A DNA stretch of 64,000 nt from Paraburkholderia tuberum STM678 (GTDB lineage Bacteria > Pseudomonadota > Gammaproteobacteria > Burkholderiales > Burkholderiaceae). A model generated the notes under the pieces. It did no database searches. It was not told where the DNA came from and saw nothing but the letters and a program-made list of their open reading frames with translations. Positions 1 through 8,826 of the stretch are shown piece after piece (the first letter of the stretch is position 1; the number at the start of each line of letters is the position of its first letter). A program made the translations under genes and the position numbers. The stretch lies in assembly GCF_902833905.1 (NCBI RefSeq), contig NZ_CADFGP010000028.1:1-64000 (forward strand), given 5' to 3'.

Positions 1-1
1 C

Positions 2-79
2 ATCGACGAACTGTTGCCCTGGAACGTGGCCACGAAGCTGCCTCGGCAGTCTGGCCCATCGGCGTCTGCTGACACGTAA
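2..79 (+). pseudogene. IS66 family transposase, C-terminal tail
   Basis: An open frame enters from the left edge and stops at TAA (77-79). It encodes 25 residues beginning IDELLPWNVATK. The DELLPWN motif is characteristic of the extreme C-terminus of IS66 transposases. Only the tail is in the window, so whether the element is intact to the left cannot be judged. No terminal inverted repeat was recognised downstream. It marks the left end of the window as mobile-element territory. Confidence 0.6.
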
Positions 80-134
80 CCCGATTCCCGATCATGCCTC
101 ACGCGGGCGCCGCGTTGCGGACGGCCGTCGCGAG

Positions 135-548
135 GTGCTTACGTTGTGCGTGTACTGCTTCCTCTATAACGACGGCGATGTCGGGCTGACCACGTTCGGT
201 GTGCTACGGATCGTGTTGCAGGCGTGGCGGGACATCTGGGATGACTTGCCCGACGAAATGGCGCTCCCAGTGTGCGATGCGAAACTACCCACCGAGGCTG
301 GTGAACCGGCGAATCGGGATAACTGGCAAACGGCGGCGCAGCGGATAGCGGATGAGTTTTTCGAGCGCGATACCGCAAATGGTTGTCGTGACTCGCCCGC
401 TGGCTATTCGCAACGGGTGGTAGAGGAAATGAAGGAGCGCTGGCGGTGTTTCAACGCATATTTGTGCACGAACTGGCCACTGCGCTCCGCGATGCCAATG
501 CGGCGGTTTCGGCAAATCTCGTACGTGGGTCGCATATGCGTGCATTGA
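135..548 (+). CDS. Hypothetical protein, doubtful
   Basis: A 137-codon frame encodes a protein with an acidic, helix-prone middle (residues about 30-80, with a WRDIWDDLPDEM stretch) and an Arg-rich end. I do not recognise a family. A second frame (GTG at 446 to TAG at 628) overlaps its end and looks equally protein-like (HELATALRDANAAV), so a frameshift in one decayed gene is possible. It lies just behind an IS66 tail, and nothing around it suggests a role. It could be a remnant or a chance frame. Confidence 0.25.
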   Translation: MLTLCVYCFLYNDGDVGLTTFGVLRIVLQAWRDIWDDLPDEMALPVCDAKLPTEAGEPANRDNWQTAAQRIADEFFERDTANGCRDSPAGYSQRVVEEMKERWRCFNAYLCTNWPLRSAMPMRRFRQISYVGRICVH

Positions 549-1096
549 TGCGTCGGACCGCGAAGCGCAGGACGGGGCGCGATGAGGCGCCTGAAATCTA
601 TTTCCACGTCACGCATACCATGCACTAGTACTTGCGTGGCCTCGCGCGAGCAGGGAGAGGAACTTCTGGTTTCGGCCCAGTTTGGGTCGTTCAACAAACA
701 AGAGTTGAGTCCTGATCTCATTGTCAACGAGCGAATCCAACATCCATCAGCGGCTCTTTTAGCGGTCGCGGTTTAAGCGCGTACAGCACCGCATCTACAG
801 CTCGTTCCCAGATGACCAGCGCGTTCCTCCTTGCCCGTCCGCTCAGGCGACGAAGTGTAGTTGAACGAGCCAGTTTCAGCGCTACGCCGGTTGAGCACCT
901 TTCCTTACCGGCTTCACCTGAGCGGAGCGAAAGGCCTGGTCGCGAGTGGCGCGCTGGATTGCGCCATACCTATCAATGCGCGGATCTTTGCGGCAGGCCT
1001 TTCGGTGCGCTCAAGAATCGGTATAAGCGGATACCGCACCACTCCGAATACTCCACCAAATAAGATGTGACTGGCTTGAATTCAACCGGCCTTAAC
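549..1096. other. No confident gene
   Basis: Several short frames exist on both strands, but none has a recognisable domain, a good ribosome binding site or a clear conserved motif. The base composition is more even than in the core genes to the right, which fits decayed accessory DNA. I see no RNA gene or terminator here. Confidence 0.5.
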
Positions 1097-1555
1097 TCAC
1101 GATGCACCACTGGCAGCGAGCTTGACAAATAGTCTGGCTGCTTCGTTGCCATGGGACAAAGCGCGCAGTGCAAGGGAGAGCGCTAGCTGTGCGTCGTGGG
1201 AGGCCGCGCTACGATCCTGATCGAAGAGCTTGACGGCGTGGCGCATATGTTGCGCCGCCTGCATGTGAAGCTCCACGGCCGCCGCATGATGTTTTGCCAC
1301 GTCCGCGGCACTTGCGCCTGAGCCGGTCGATGGAGGCGTTATTGATGGCGTATTGGCGCTGTGCGCGCCAGCGTCGTGTGCCTGATCGATCGCATGCAAC
1401 GTGTGGCCATGGGCCATCATCGCCTGATGTGCGGCGTGGGCAAAGTCTTGACCGTCATCGAAATGCCGCGACGCCTCGCGGTGATGTCGCGCGGCCTGCT
1501 CGTGGTGTGACGCCGCGGCTTCGAGATGCCCTTTCTTGCTGTGCTTCGTGTTCAT
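1097..1555 (-). CDS. Small His/Ala-rich helical protein of unknown function
   Basis: This 152-residue protein is unusually rich in His and Ala. It opens with a Lys-rich segment (MNTKHSKKGHLEAAASHHEQ), then has a helical region with repeated HH and AAxHH patterns (residues about 10-50). A Ser/Pro/Thr linker (about 65-85) is followed by a second similar helical region (about 88-150). The two halves look like an internal duplication of a His-rich helical hairpin. There is no signal peptide or membrane segment. Metal binding is suggested by the His content only. The gene stands alone on the minus strand. Related small proteins occur in Burkholderia, but I know of no defined function. Confidence 0.6.
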   Translation of the reverse strand: MNTKHSKKGHLEAAASHHEQAARHHREASRHFDDGQDFAHAAHQAMMAHGHTLHAIDQAHDAGAHSANTPSITPPSTGSGASAADVAKHHAAAVELHMQAAQHMRHAVKLFDQDRSAASHDAQLALSLALRALSHGNEAARLFVKLAASGAS

Positions 1556-1699
1556 GCCGGCTCCTGTGCAACTTCAGGACTGGTTCGGATGGCGACCGAT
1601 TCGAAGACACAGTGGTGGGTCGCAACAAGATCCTAATCTACACGCCCTTGCGCCTTCTGTGGCATTTGCGTCTCGCGGAGAATCGTCGCGCTGTGGCGA

Positions 1700-2041
1700 T
1701 CACCGCGCGGTCAGCATCCGGAGGATTTTCTGCACGATGCGCTCATGCTGCTCCAGCGCCTCATCGAGCGTACGTGCTCCGTAGCTCGTGTTGTCTCGCG
1801 CTTCCATTCCGGCGATGCGCGTCACGAACAGCGAAACCTCCCCGGTTTTCGGTTCGGACACACCGCGGAAGCGGGTCGTGACCGTCACGCCGGATTCGTC
1901 CAGCAGCGTGCGGCGGAAGATCAGTTCGTTCTCAGTGATCCAGCGCGACCACTCGCCGCGGTCGAACACCTCGACAGGCCTGCTCTTCGCATCGAGGACA
2001 TAGAAGCGTTTCCAGCTCGACGGGACGGAGCGTGCTTTCAT
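1700..2041 (-). CDS. Hypothetical 113-residue protein
   Basis: A compact soluble protein without signal peptide. It has alternating strand-like segments in its first half (FYVLDAKSRPVEVFDRGEW, then VTVTTRFRGV) and a C-terminal helix ending EQHERIVQKIL. The fold looks like a small beta-sheet domain followed by a helix, but I do not recognise the family. It is encoded alone on the minus strand, about 145 bases past the start of the His-rich gene and divergent from the DedA gene. Codon use looks like real coding sequence. Function is unknown. Confidence 0.6.
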   Translation of the reverse strand: MKARSVPSSWKRFYVLDAKSRPVEVFDRGEWSRWITENELIFRRTLLDESGVTVTTRFRGVSEPKTGEVSLFVTRIAGMEARDNTSYGARTLDEALEQHERIVQKILRMLTAR

Positions 2042-2253
2042 ATTTCAATGCGAAGGCGTGAGCAGGAAGCCGATGGCCTCCCGCCACCAGGTTTCGTCGA
2101 CGCGGCCCATCCGGTCGTTATGTTCAGCCGCCTCACCACCATCAGCTGTCTCGGTTCGGCCAGCGAGTTGTAGAGCGCTTCGCCGAAGCGCGGGACTGCC
2201 GCGCGCTTGCCGCTATACTTCCCCCTCCACCAACGGACACGTAGCCGGCACAC

Positions 2254-2925
2254 ATGGCCACGTTCGTGCAATTCGTCTTGCAACTGGACCAGGACCTCGA
2301 AGCGCTGCTGGTCCGGCATGGGCCGTTGGCCTACGCAATCCTCGGGGCGATCGTCTTCTGCAGTGTCGGCGTACTGCCGCTCGTCATTCTGCCCGCGGAC
2401 ATGCTCCTGTTCCTGTCCGGCGCGCTCGCTGCCGTCGGCGTGCTGCAGCCTGTGTGGCTCGCGCCGTTGCTGGTCGCGGCCGCGGTTGCAGGAAAAGTGT
2501 TCAACTATGCGCTGGCACGTGCCGTCGCGTCGGTATGGAACCCGAAGCGCAGCGGCTGGATCGACAAGGTGACTGCGCGAACGCGCGCGCTCTACGTACG
2601 TCACGGCGCCGCGCTGCTGCTGTACTCTCCGTTCATCGCAATCGTCCGGGCGGTCGCGCCCGCGCTCGCCGGCGCGACGAAGATGCCGTTTCGCCGCTTC
2701 GTGCGCTTCGCGACCGGCGGCGCGGTGATCTGGATATGCTCACTTGCGGGTCCCGGGTATTTTTTCGGCAACGTGCCGTGGGTCCGCTCGCACCTGCCGG
2801 CTGCGATGGCGATCGTGATCGGCGCGGGTGTCGTCGCGCTCGTCGTCAGCCTGCTGTGGCGAGGACGGCGCAAGCGCCGCACCGCCGACCCGACGCTACC
2901 CGACGAAAAGTCCCGCTGCGACTGA
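2254..2925 (+). CDS. DedA family inner membrane protein (VTT domain)
   Basis: A 223-residue polytopic membrane protein. Long hydrophobic segments lie at about residues 27-75, 80-95, 125-145 and 180-205, with a basic tail (RGRRKRR). The order matches DedA/VTT proteins: an amphipathic N-terminal part, a re-entrant hydrophobic loop (LPLVILPADMLLF), and the later segment containing R-x-x-x-P (IVRAVAPALAGATKMPFRRF), where family-conserved Arg and Pro sit. DedA proteins are flippases for lipid carriers or phospholipids in the inner membrane and affect envelope stress tolerance. The next gene is a damaged AI-2E-type permease on the same strand, 47 bases away, so the two probably formed an operon. 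Confidence 0.8.
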   Translation: MATFVQFVLQLDQDLEALLVRHGPLAYAILGAIVFCSVGVLPLVILPADMLLFLSGALAAVGVLQPVWLAPLLVAAAVAGKVFNYALARAVASVWNPKRSGWIDKVTARTRALYVRHGAALLLYSPFIAIVRAVAPALAGATKMPFRRFVRFATGGAVIWICSLAGPGYFFGNVPWVRSHLPAAMAIVIGAGVVALVVSLLWRGRRKRRTADPTLPDEKSRCD

Positions 2926-2972
2926 CGCGGCGGCCCACAACCCCCCAGGCAGCGCTGCTCGCGAGGAAACGC

Positions 2973-4002
2973 ATGAACCCGGGCCTGCTGAAATGCACAT
3001 GTGCGGCCGTGCTCGCCACACTGCCCGGGTGGGGGCTGTATGTCGGCCGCCCCGTGCTGGTGCCAATTGCGTTCGGCATCATCGCGACGTACGTGGTCTT
3101 CGGTCTCGCCAACCTGCTGCGCCGCGTTCCCTACCTCGGTGCACGCCTGCGGGACGGCCTGCGCCACGCGATCGCTGCGACGCTGATGCTCTTCACGGTC
3201 TACCTGTCGGTCGACCTGCTGCTGTCCGACAGGGACCGGCTGATGGCCGTCGCGCCGAAGTACGAGGCGACGCTGCTCGTACTGTTTACGAAGTTCGCCG
3301 CGCTGCTGCACATCGAAACGGAGGCCAACTGGGCTGCGATCCGCCGCGACCTGTTAGCGAGCGTCAACGTGCAGGCGATCATAACCGCCACGCTGTCGTC
3401 GGTGTCGTCGCTGCTCGCGGCGATCATCGTCGTGCTGCTTTATGCGACGTTCTTTCTCATCGAGCACGCGAAATACCGCCGCAAGCTCGTGAACTTCGCG
3501 GGCGACTCGACGCGGATCGTGTCGGTAATCGACGAGATCAACTCGAAGATCGGCGTCTATCTCGCGATGAAGACCCTGCTCGGCGCGATCCTTCATCGCG
3601 AGCTGGGCCTGCATGCGGCTCGTCGGACTCGAATTCGCGGAGCTTTGGGCGGTGCTGGCCGGCCTACTGAACTTCATCCCGTATGCGGGCTCGTGGATCT
3701 CGGTCGCGGTGCCGACGCTGCTCGCCGCGCTGCAGTTCGGTCAGTGGAACGCGGCGATCGTGCTGTTCATCTCGCTCACGCTCGCGAACTTCGTGGTCGG
3801 CCATCTCCTCGACCCGTGGCTGATGGGCGGCTCACTGAACCTGAGCCCCGAGGTGATCCTGATCAGTCTGGCGGTGTGGTCGTCGATCCGGGGCATCGCG
3901 GGCGCCTTCCTCGCAGTGCCGATCACCGTCGGCCTGGTCATTGCGTTTTCCACGTTCGAATCGACACGTCGTTTCGCAGTTTTCCTGACGAACGATGACT
4001 AA
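2973..4002 (+). pseudogene. AI-2E family (PF01594) permease, frameshifted
   Basis: The first frame starts at ATG 2973 and carries the family's N-terminal membrane segments and cytosolic middle. At about 3588-3592 the reading must move by +1. In the new frame the protein continues FIASWACMRLVGLEF and then LLNFIPYAGSWISVAVP, the highly conserved AI-2E core, to the stop at 4002. Joined, the product would be about 342 residues, the normal family length. Without the shift the first frame runs on into unrelated sequence. It is therefore either a true frameshift mutation or a sequencing error at the CC/TT junction. The family includes AI-2 exporters and Na+/H+ antiporters, so the substrate is unknown. 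Confidence 0.75.
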
Positions 4003-4150
4003 CGTTGTTCGCCTGTCGGTGACGTCCGTTGATTTCAGGGATACTTCGTGCGCGTGGCGGGCGCCTCATCACTCTCATAAAGGGATGCGATACCGGCGAA
4101 CCGAGGACGTATGTCCGCTGGACCTGGCGGGAGCGGGTGTTCCCTTCGCG

Positions 4151-4834
4151 CTACAGCTGTAGGCCGCCGCCTCGAAGGGGTTGGGCGTCGCGGGCAATCG
4201 GTGCCTCGAGGAGACAACCAAACTCGCGGGCAAAGTCGACAGAGACGCGCGCGTGGACGGCGCCCTGCTTGTCAAAGAACCGCTGGGTTCCTTCGAGAGT
4301 GAACACCCCTTCATGCCAGATGTTTGGATGGATGTAGAGGCCCTGCTGTCCATCAAAGCGAAAGCACACGAACTTCTCTGGCGCTATGTCGTCCCCGGGC
4401 AGCGCCAAGGGAACGTAGAACGGGCGATGGTCGAGAGGAAAGAACAGTTGTCCACCGTCTGGGTGGTAGTTCGCGTGCCAAAGCAACATGCGCTCCGGTA
4501 CATTGGTGTTGTCGTCACCGGCTGCTTCAGGCTCCACTGCGTACGCAAGGATGTAGTTGCCGCCCACAGCCTCGTTTCGACCGTACAGAATGTCCCCGCG
4601 CCATTCGCTCACAAATGTGCCTTCGGTCGTGCCTGCCTCATCACCGGTTCCGGGGTCAACGGGCCTTGCACCCACTGCCGGCCACTGCACAATCTCGATC
4701 GAACACTCGCTCGGGTCTGCTACAAGCCTGCCGAATCCATCAAGCGTTGTGGGGGTCGCATCCACCACGGGCATTGACACGCGCCGAAGGCCAGAAGGAA
4801 GGCTGGGATTGAGGTAATCGATTTCTTGGGTCAT
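4151..4834 (-). CDS. Ureidoglycolate lyase-like cupin (AllA family)
   Basis: A 227-residue soluble protein. It contains the elements of ureidoglycolate hydrolase/lyase-like cupins: an N-terminal TLDGFGRLV segment, a middle where a hexapeptide-like HANYHPDGGQLFFPLD occurs, and the C-terminal WHEGVFTLEG followed by GAVHARVSVDFAREFGC. In the family the enzyme splits ureidoglycolate to glyoxylate and urea in allantoin breakdown. The annotation rests on motif resemblance. No other allantoin gene is adjacent, though a purine catabolism operon lies at 43146-50851. The gene is isolated on the minus strand in the accessory region, so its substrate may differ. Confidence 0.65.
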   Translation of the reverse strand: MTQEIDYLNPSLPSGLRRVSMPVVDATPTTLDGFGRLVADPSECSIEIVQWPAVGARPVDPGTGDEAGTTEGTFVSEWRGDILYGRNEAVGGNYILAYAVEPEAAGDDNTNVPERMLLWHANYHPDGGQLFFPLDHRPFYVPLALPGDDIAPEKFVCFRFDGQQGLYIHPNIWHEGVFTLEGTQRFFDKQGAVHARVSVDFAREFGCLLEAPIARDAQPLRGGGLQL

Positions 4835-5149
4835 TGCGGCAGTCTACAGGAGTAGAACGTACCGACCGCCGATGGTCGAACAAAGAGTTTGACCGCCGCT
4901 TGTCCACGTGGAAACGGCCACTGGCACAACGTCGGACCTGACGTCGGACGTGGGTCGGCTACGGAAGTTGGCGGCGATGCTGCGGCGCAACCGCAGCAAC
5001 ACAGGTCGACCGTCCGGGCCCGGCCCTTTCGGCCGTTCGACACAGCGGGCTGGATTGTCAACAATGCGTTCTGGAACGCATTAGCGAGGCGATCTATTAC
5101 TCTGTCCAAATCGTGCATGCCGTCGAATGTGAAAAGAATTTTCGACGGC

Positions 5150-5270
5150 GCGAATTGCTTGATTATCCGCTCAACCTCTTCAAACTGGATCGCGCTCGAA
5201 TGTGGGTCGTAGCGTTGCGTCGTGCGCGTCGACGCGTGAATTTCCGCGCTTGCAACGTCATCAGGCGTCT
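5150..5270 (-). pseudogene. Tyrosine integrase, C-terminal fragment
   Basis: In the minus-strand frame, the segment HASTRTTQRYD followed by about ten residues and EEVERI resembles the end of site-specific integrases. There the final catalytic Tyr lies in H-x-S-x-R-T-T-x-x-Y and a D/E-E-V-E-R-I helix closes the protein. Nothing resembling the rest of the domain is present upstream, and the downstream sequence reads as non-coding. A fragment of an apparently similar integrase occurs at 42405-42636. I regard this as debris from an inserted element. Confidence 0.4.
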
Positions 5271-5325
5271 GTTCGCGCGAAGCGTTTGCGAACAACGAGG
5301 CTAAAACTTTCCTATAACGTCATAG

Positions 5326-5354
5326 TTGACTAATACATCAATATTGGGTGTAAT
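5326..5354 (+). promoter_or_regulatory. Sigma-70-type promoter candidate
   Basis: TTGACT (5326-5331) and TGTAAT (5349-5354) are separated by exactly 17 bases in an AT-rich stretch unlike its surroundings. It points towards the SnoaL-like gene at 5509, leaving a leader of about 150 bases that contains GC-rich self-complementary sequence around 5388-5415. Confidence 0.5.
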
Positions 5355-5508
5355 ATCACAATACGTCCCAGACAGATCGACTGACGACTAGCTGGCTGGC
5401 CGTTGGCAGCCGGCGATACCTGAAAGGTTCCCTTGTAGCCTAAGGCGCCTGGTGGCTGTAGTTTCCCGACTCCTCGTTGGCTCTCGCTTAAATGGATTGA
5501 ACGCAAAA

Positions 5509-5994
5509 ATGAAGAAGATTTTGATCGCCGCCGCAGTTGTTTTCAGCACTAGCGTGTTTGCAGGCGAAGCCCTCGTACCGAAGGTCTATCGCGAAATCGC
5601 CGTGGCGCCGACGAATCAGCGCGAAGCTGAAATCGCGTCGCTGTTCGATCGGTGGAATGAGGCGCTCGCAACGGGCGACGCCGACTCCGTTGCCAGGCTG
5701 TACGCACCCGATGCCGTACTGGAGCCAACGGTTTCCAATGAAGTCCGCACGACTCCCGCCAGCATCAAGGACTATTTCGTGAAGTTTCTGAAGCTGAAAC
5801 CGCACGGTACGATCAACCTCCGCGAGATCCGCTTGCTGAGCGACGATTCGGCGCTGGACACGGGCGTCTATACGTTCGACACGGTGAAGAACGGCAAGCA
5901 TCAGAAGGTGCATGCGCGCTATACATTCGTGTACAAGAAGGTTGATGGGGAGTGGAAGATCCTCAATCACCATTCGTCGGCGATGCCGGAGTAA
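5509..5994 (+). CDS. Secreted SnoaL-like / DUF4440 domain protein (SgcJ/EcaC type)
   Basis: The start at ATG 5509 gives a clear signal peptide (MKKILIAAAVVFSTSVFAG) and a 161-residue protein. An upstream in-frame start at 5452 would bury it. The mature part is one NTF2-like domain: an N-terminal helix (IASLFDRWNEALATGDADSVARLY), the APDAVLEP turn, and strands ending YTFVYKKVDGEWKILNHHSS. Such domains bind small molecules or mediate oligomerisation; many are annotated as SgcJ/EcaC oxidoreductases without proof. The trailing HHSSAMPE matches the usual family end. The gene is alone behind the promoter at 5326. Confidence 0.7.
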   Translation: MKKILIAAAVVFSTSVFAGEALVPKVYREIAVAPTNQREAEIASLFDRWNEALATGDADSVARLYAPDAVLEPTVSNEVRTTPASIKDYFVKFLKLKPHGTINLREIRLLSDDSALDTGVYTFDTVKNGKHQKVHARYTFVYKKVDGEWKILNHHSSAMPE

Positions 5995-6473
5995 CACTCC
6001 ATTGAACAGCGGGTCCGTGCCAGGCGTTCAGATGTGAATGGCTGAGCGCGTTAGACGCCTCACGCCAAATGCTGCCGCGCATCCTTCACGCGCAGAATCG
6101 AGGGGAATTTCGGCCGCCAACCCTCATAGATCAAATGAAACTGTCAACTGGCGATTGAGTCCGGCTAGCCCCTCGATAAGAATTTAAGTCCAACGAATTC
6201 CAGGCGCCGCTCGGCCCTGTCGCCGGAATTCTGGATTGACACAATTAATTTGCACTACAAACCTCATGGCGGCCTCCGGAAACTTTCTCGAAGTCGACGC
6301 GCTCAGGATCGGCCTCCACACGGTCAGGCTGCTTGCCCGCGTCGATACCGATACGCGGCACGATGTCGTGGCTACGCTGAGAGCTGCCTAAAAGCGAGGC
6401 CAGCGATCCGGCCGGCGGCAACACCAACCGCGTGCGTTCCAGAGTCCGTTCCATCGCCATTCAAAGCGAACAC
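5995..6473. other. Intergenic region with an imperfect inverted repeat
   Basis: No established gene. An imperfect inverted repeat has arms near 6191-6206 and 6221-6235, both containing GAATTC. A TTGACA box lies at 6236-6241, without a convincing -10 hexamer at the right distance. A 41-codon frame (ATG 6266 to TAA 6391) is described separately. Confidence 0.5.
6266..6391 (+). CDS. Possible 41-residue protein
   Basis: A short frame encodes a plausible helical peptide (core DALRIGLHTVRLLARVDTD) with codon use like neighbouring genes. It starts 25 bases after a TTGACA box and ends 83 bases before the Na+/H+ antiporter gene on the same strand. I do not recognise a family. It may equally be the remnant of a larger gene. 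Confidence 0.22.
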   Translation: MAASGNFLEVDALRIGLHTVRLLARVDTDTRHDVVATLRAA

Positions 6474-7733
6474 ATGCCACATTCAGTTGAAATCGCCGGC
6501 ACAGTCATCTTCGGACTGGCCCTGCTCCATACGCTCCTTGCGAAACGCTTCGAGGTTCTGGCCCACCGGCACCCGCACCACGCGGGCCTGTTTCACTTTC
6601 TCGGCGAAGTGGAAGTCGTCTTCGGCCTCTGGGCCCTGGTCCTGTGTCTGGCTATCGTCGCGCTGGCCGGTTCTGCGCAGGCCGTGGCCTATGCTGAATC
6701 GCGCTCCTTCACCGAAGCCCTGTTTGTCTTCGTGATCATGGTGATCGCCGCGAGCCGGCCCATTCTCGACGCGGTCACGACGCTCGTGTCGTACATCGCG
6801 CGCGTCCTTCCCGTCAAGACGGAAACAGGCGTCATCTGGCTTTCCCTGACCCTCGTTCCGTTGCTCGGCTCGTTCATCACGGAGCCGGCCGCAATGACGC
6901 TGGCAGCGCTGATCCTGCGAGACCGGCTTTTCAGGTCGCCGATCGCCGAACACTGGAAATATCTGACGCTCGCGGTGCTGTTTGTCAACGTGTCGGTCGG
7001 CGGCTTGCTGACCGCCTATGCCGCGCCTCCGGTGCTGATGGTTGCCGCCGCCTGGGGATGGGACAGCGCGTTTATGGCGGCGCAGTTTGGCTGGAAGGCG
7101 GCCATTGCCGTGCTGGTCAACGCAACAGGCCTGCTGCTATTCATGCACCGCAAGCTCCCGAAGCACGCAGAGCGCAACGACGCGCCCGCCGCCGCGGTTC
7201 CCGTTCCGACGGGCGTCACGCTGATACACACCGGCTTTCTCGTCGCGGTGGTGCTGTCGGCCCATCACCCGGTTATCTTCATCGGCCTCCTGCTTTTCTT
7301 TTTGGGCTTCACGCAGGCATACGAGCAGTACCAGTCGCCGCTGATGTTGCGCGAGAGCCTGCTGGTAGCGTTCTTTCTCGGCGGCCTGGTCGTGCTCGGG
7401 GGGTTGCAGCGATGGTGGCTGCAGCCGGTCGTCGCATCGCTCGATGCTTACGCACTTTACGCCGGCGCGCTTGGCCTGACGGCGATCATGGACAACGCGG
7501 CGATTACCTATCTCGGCTCGCTGATCGCGGGCCTTCCGGACCAGGCGAAGTACATGCTGCTGGCCGGCGCAGTCGCTGGAGGCGGTCTCACGGTGATCGC
7601 CAACGCGCCGAATCCCGCAGGACTCGCCATCGTGCACAAGGGATTCCACGATGAGTCAGTCAGCCTGCTCGGCCTGTTGCTCGCTGCCGTCGTGCCGACG
7701 TGCGTCGTCTCGGCAACGCTGCTTTTGCTGTAG
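6474..7733 (+). CDS. Putative Na+/H+ antiporter (PF07399 type)
   Basis: ATG 6474 gives 419 residues; a start at 6432 would add 14 hydrophilic residues. The protein is almost wholly hydrophobic with about 11-12 membrane segments. It carries charged or polar positions typical of the IT superfamily: LLGSFITEPAAMTLAALI in the middle and MDNAAITYLG, then ANAPNPAGLAI near the end. These two half-repeats (GSFITEPA and MDNAAITY/ANAPNPAG) are the signature re-entrant loops of the putative antiporter family. It would exchange Na+ and H+ at the inner membrane, but the ion has not been shown for most members. The gene stands alone. Confidence 0.75.
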   Translation: MPHSVEIAGTVIFGLALLHTLLAKRFEVLAHRHPHHAGLFHFLGEVEVVFGLWALVLCLAIVALAGSAQAVAYAESRSFTEALFVFVIMVIAASRPILDAVTTLVSYIARVLPVKTETGVIWLSLTLVPLLGSFITEPAAMTLAALILRDRLFRSPIAEHWKYLTLAVLFVNVSVGGLLTAYAAPPVLMVAAAWGWDSAFMAAQFGWKAAIAVLVNATGLLLFMHRKLPKHAERNDAPAAAVPVPTGVTLIHTGFLVAVVLSAHHPVIFIGLLLFFLGFTQAYEQYQSPLMLRESLLVAFFLGGLVVLGGLQRWWLQPVVASLDAYALYAGALGLTAIMDNAAITYLGSLIAGLPDQAKYMLLAGAVAGGGLTVIANAPNPAGLAIVHKGFHDESVSLLGLLLAAVVPTCVVSATLLLL

Positions 7734-7988
7734 GCTGGCGCACCGCTGTCCGGCAGTGCGCCCAACTGGGTGCGATTCGATGGCGCGCAGTCGCAGGACG
7801 CCGGGCCACGATGAATAACGTCTTGCGGCGATAACCAACACCGGCCTGGATTTTGCACGAGACCACCACGACTGCGCAGGTCGCGGCCAGCGGCCTGACG
7901 AACGCGCGTGACGGCAGCCTGTACTTAGCCGCGCAGACCGGCATTCCATCCCCCTTCCAGTATTAGCGACAGTTTCATTGCATTCTTG

Positions 7989-8027
7989 CGCCGGGGCGAA
8001 TTCGTTTCGCTCCGGCGTTTCGTCGTT
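7989..8027 (+). terminator. Hairpin terminator candidate in copy A
   Basis: Arms CGCCGGGGCGAA (7989-8000) and TTCGCTCCGGCG (8006-8017) pair with one G-T wobble around a 5-base loop. A T-rich but interrupted tract (TTTCGTCGTTTG) follows. It would end transcription entering from the antiporter side. Confidence 0.5.
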
Positions 8028-8100
8028 TGTAATTGCTTTGCGCCGCGAGGTACCCCGATGACGTTGCAGATGCGGAAAGTATCTGTTGGGTGAAAGGTGA

Positions 8101-8128
8101 TTGTAATGATGCGTTAAACCGATAAACT
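8101..8128 (+). promoter_or_regulatory. Promoter candidate for the DUF4148 gene
   Basis: TTGTAA (8101-8106) and TAAACT (8123-8128) are 16 bases apart. The same pair is kept in the second copy of the module (8799-8826), which supports function. The start codon is about 97 bases further on. Confidence 0.4.
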
Positions 8129-8224
8129 GGCTTCAACGACTAAGCACACAGGCTTCCGCCCCAGCGGTCGTTGTTTCGCTAACCCAGTATTTTCTGTTTC
8201 TGAAATTAAATTGGAGAATTAACC

Positions 8225-8530
8225 ATGGCTAAAACATTCATTCCGGTTATCGCACTCGTTTCGGTCCTCGCTCTGCCGACGATGGCATCCGCTAACAGCA
8301 ACGGCCCCCTCACCCGTGAGCAAGTGCGCGCGGAGCTGGCCCAGCTGCGGCAAGCGGGCTACGACGGCAACCACGGTGACGCGCACTACCCCACGCACCT
8401 CCAGGCCGCGCTGAAAAGCGTGGCGGCTCAGCAGGCACTCAGTGGCCACGGTGGCGTGAAATCGGGCTCGGCCGCTTCCGGCGCACCGACCCAGGTGGCC
8501 TCGGATCATTCGATCTACAAAGGAAGTTAA
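8225..8530 (+). CDS. DUF4148 domain secreted protein
   Basis: A 101-residue protein with a signal peptide ending ...TMASA (about residue 22). It carries the DUF4148 core: LTREQVRAELAQLRQAGYD, followed by Tyr-Pro (HYPTHLQAAL). This is a large Burkholderiales family of small periplasmic proteins of unknown function, often present in many paralogues and highly expressed. A GGAGAA ribosome binding site lies seven bases before the ATG. The gene sits between the two copies of the duplicated module, so it probably has its own promoter and terminator. Confidence 0.85.
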   Translation: MAKTFIPVIALVSVLALPTMASANSNGPLTREQVRAELAQLRQAGYDGNHGDAHYPTHLQAALKSVAAQQALSGHGGVKSGSAASGAPTQVASDHSIYKGS

Positions 8531-8690
8531 TGGGCTATCAGCCGGATGGCCGGGCGCTTTCAACTGCCCGGCCCGGTGATCTCCGGCGAGCGGCATCGTC
8601 GCCACTTCATCGTCTGCAACCGGGCCTGCATTCAGCCGCGCAGACCGGCATTCCATCCCCTTCCAGTATTAGCGTTTCATTGCATTTTTG

Positions 8691-8731
8691 CGCCGGCGCG
8701 AATTCGTCATTCGCTCCGGCGTTTCGTCGTT
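8691..8731 (+). terminator. Hairpin terminator candidate in copy B
   Basis: Arms CGCCGGCGCGAA (8691-8702) and TTCGCTCCGGCG (8710-8721) pair with one mismatch around a 7-base loop, followed by TTTCGTCGTTTG. Position and form match the hairpin in copy A. It lies about 160 bases past the DUF4148 stop. Confidence 0.5.
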
Positions 8732-8798
8732 TGTAATTGCTTGGCGCCCACTGGGGTGACGTTGCAGACGCGACAAGTATTTATTGGGTGAAAGGTGA

Positions 8799-8826
8799 TT
8801 GTAATGGCGCGTTAAACCGATAAACT
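8799..8826 (+). promoter_or_regulatory. Promoter candidate for the HPF/RaiA-like gene
   Basis: TTGTAA (8799-8804) and TAAACT (8821-8826) have a 16-base spacer, identical in layout to the pair in copy A. Confidence 0.4.

Larger units (their letters stand above)
7927..8202. repeat. Duplicated regulatory module, copy A
   Basis: About 275 bases that recur, with scattered differences and small indels, at 8634-8903. Both copies contain, in order, a short segment ending in a TAG-like stop, a GC hairpin, a TTGTAA/TAAACT box pair and the run-up to the next start codon. Copy A leads into the DUF4148 gene (ATG 8225). The bases just before it still read as a coding tail (SGLTNARDGSLYLAAQTG) ending at TAG near 7963. 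The module may therefore have arisen by tandem duplication of a gene end plus intergenic spacer. Confidence 0.8.

Noticed and set aside
4831..5295. 154-codon minus-strand frame taken as a complete gene
   Set aside because: Only its first third resembles protein (an integrase tail); the rest is Cys/Pro/Ser-rich read-through of non-coding sequence.
6236..6264. TTGACA box as promoter for the Na+/H+ antiporter
   Set aside because: The -35 is perfect but no acceptable -10 lies 16-18 bases on, and the next start codon would overlap the transcription start.
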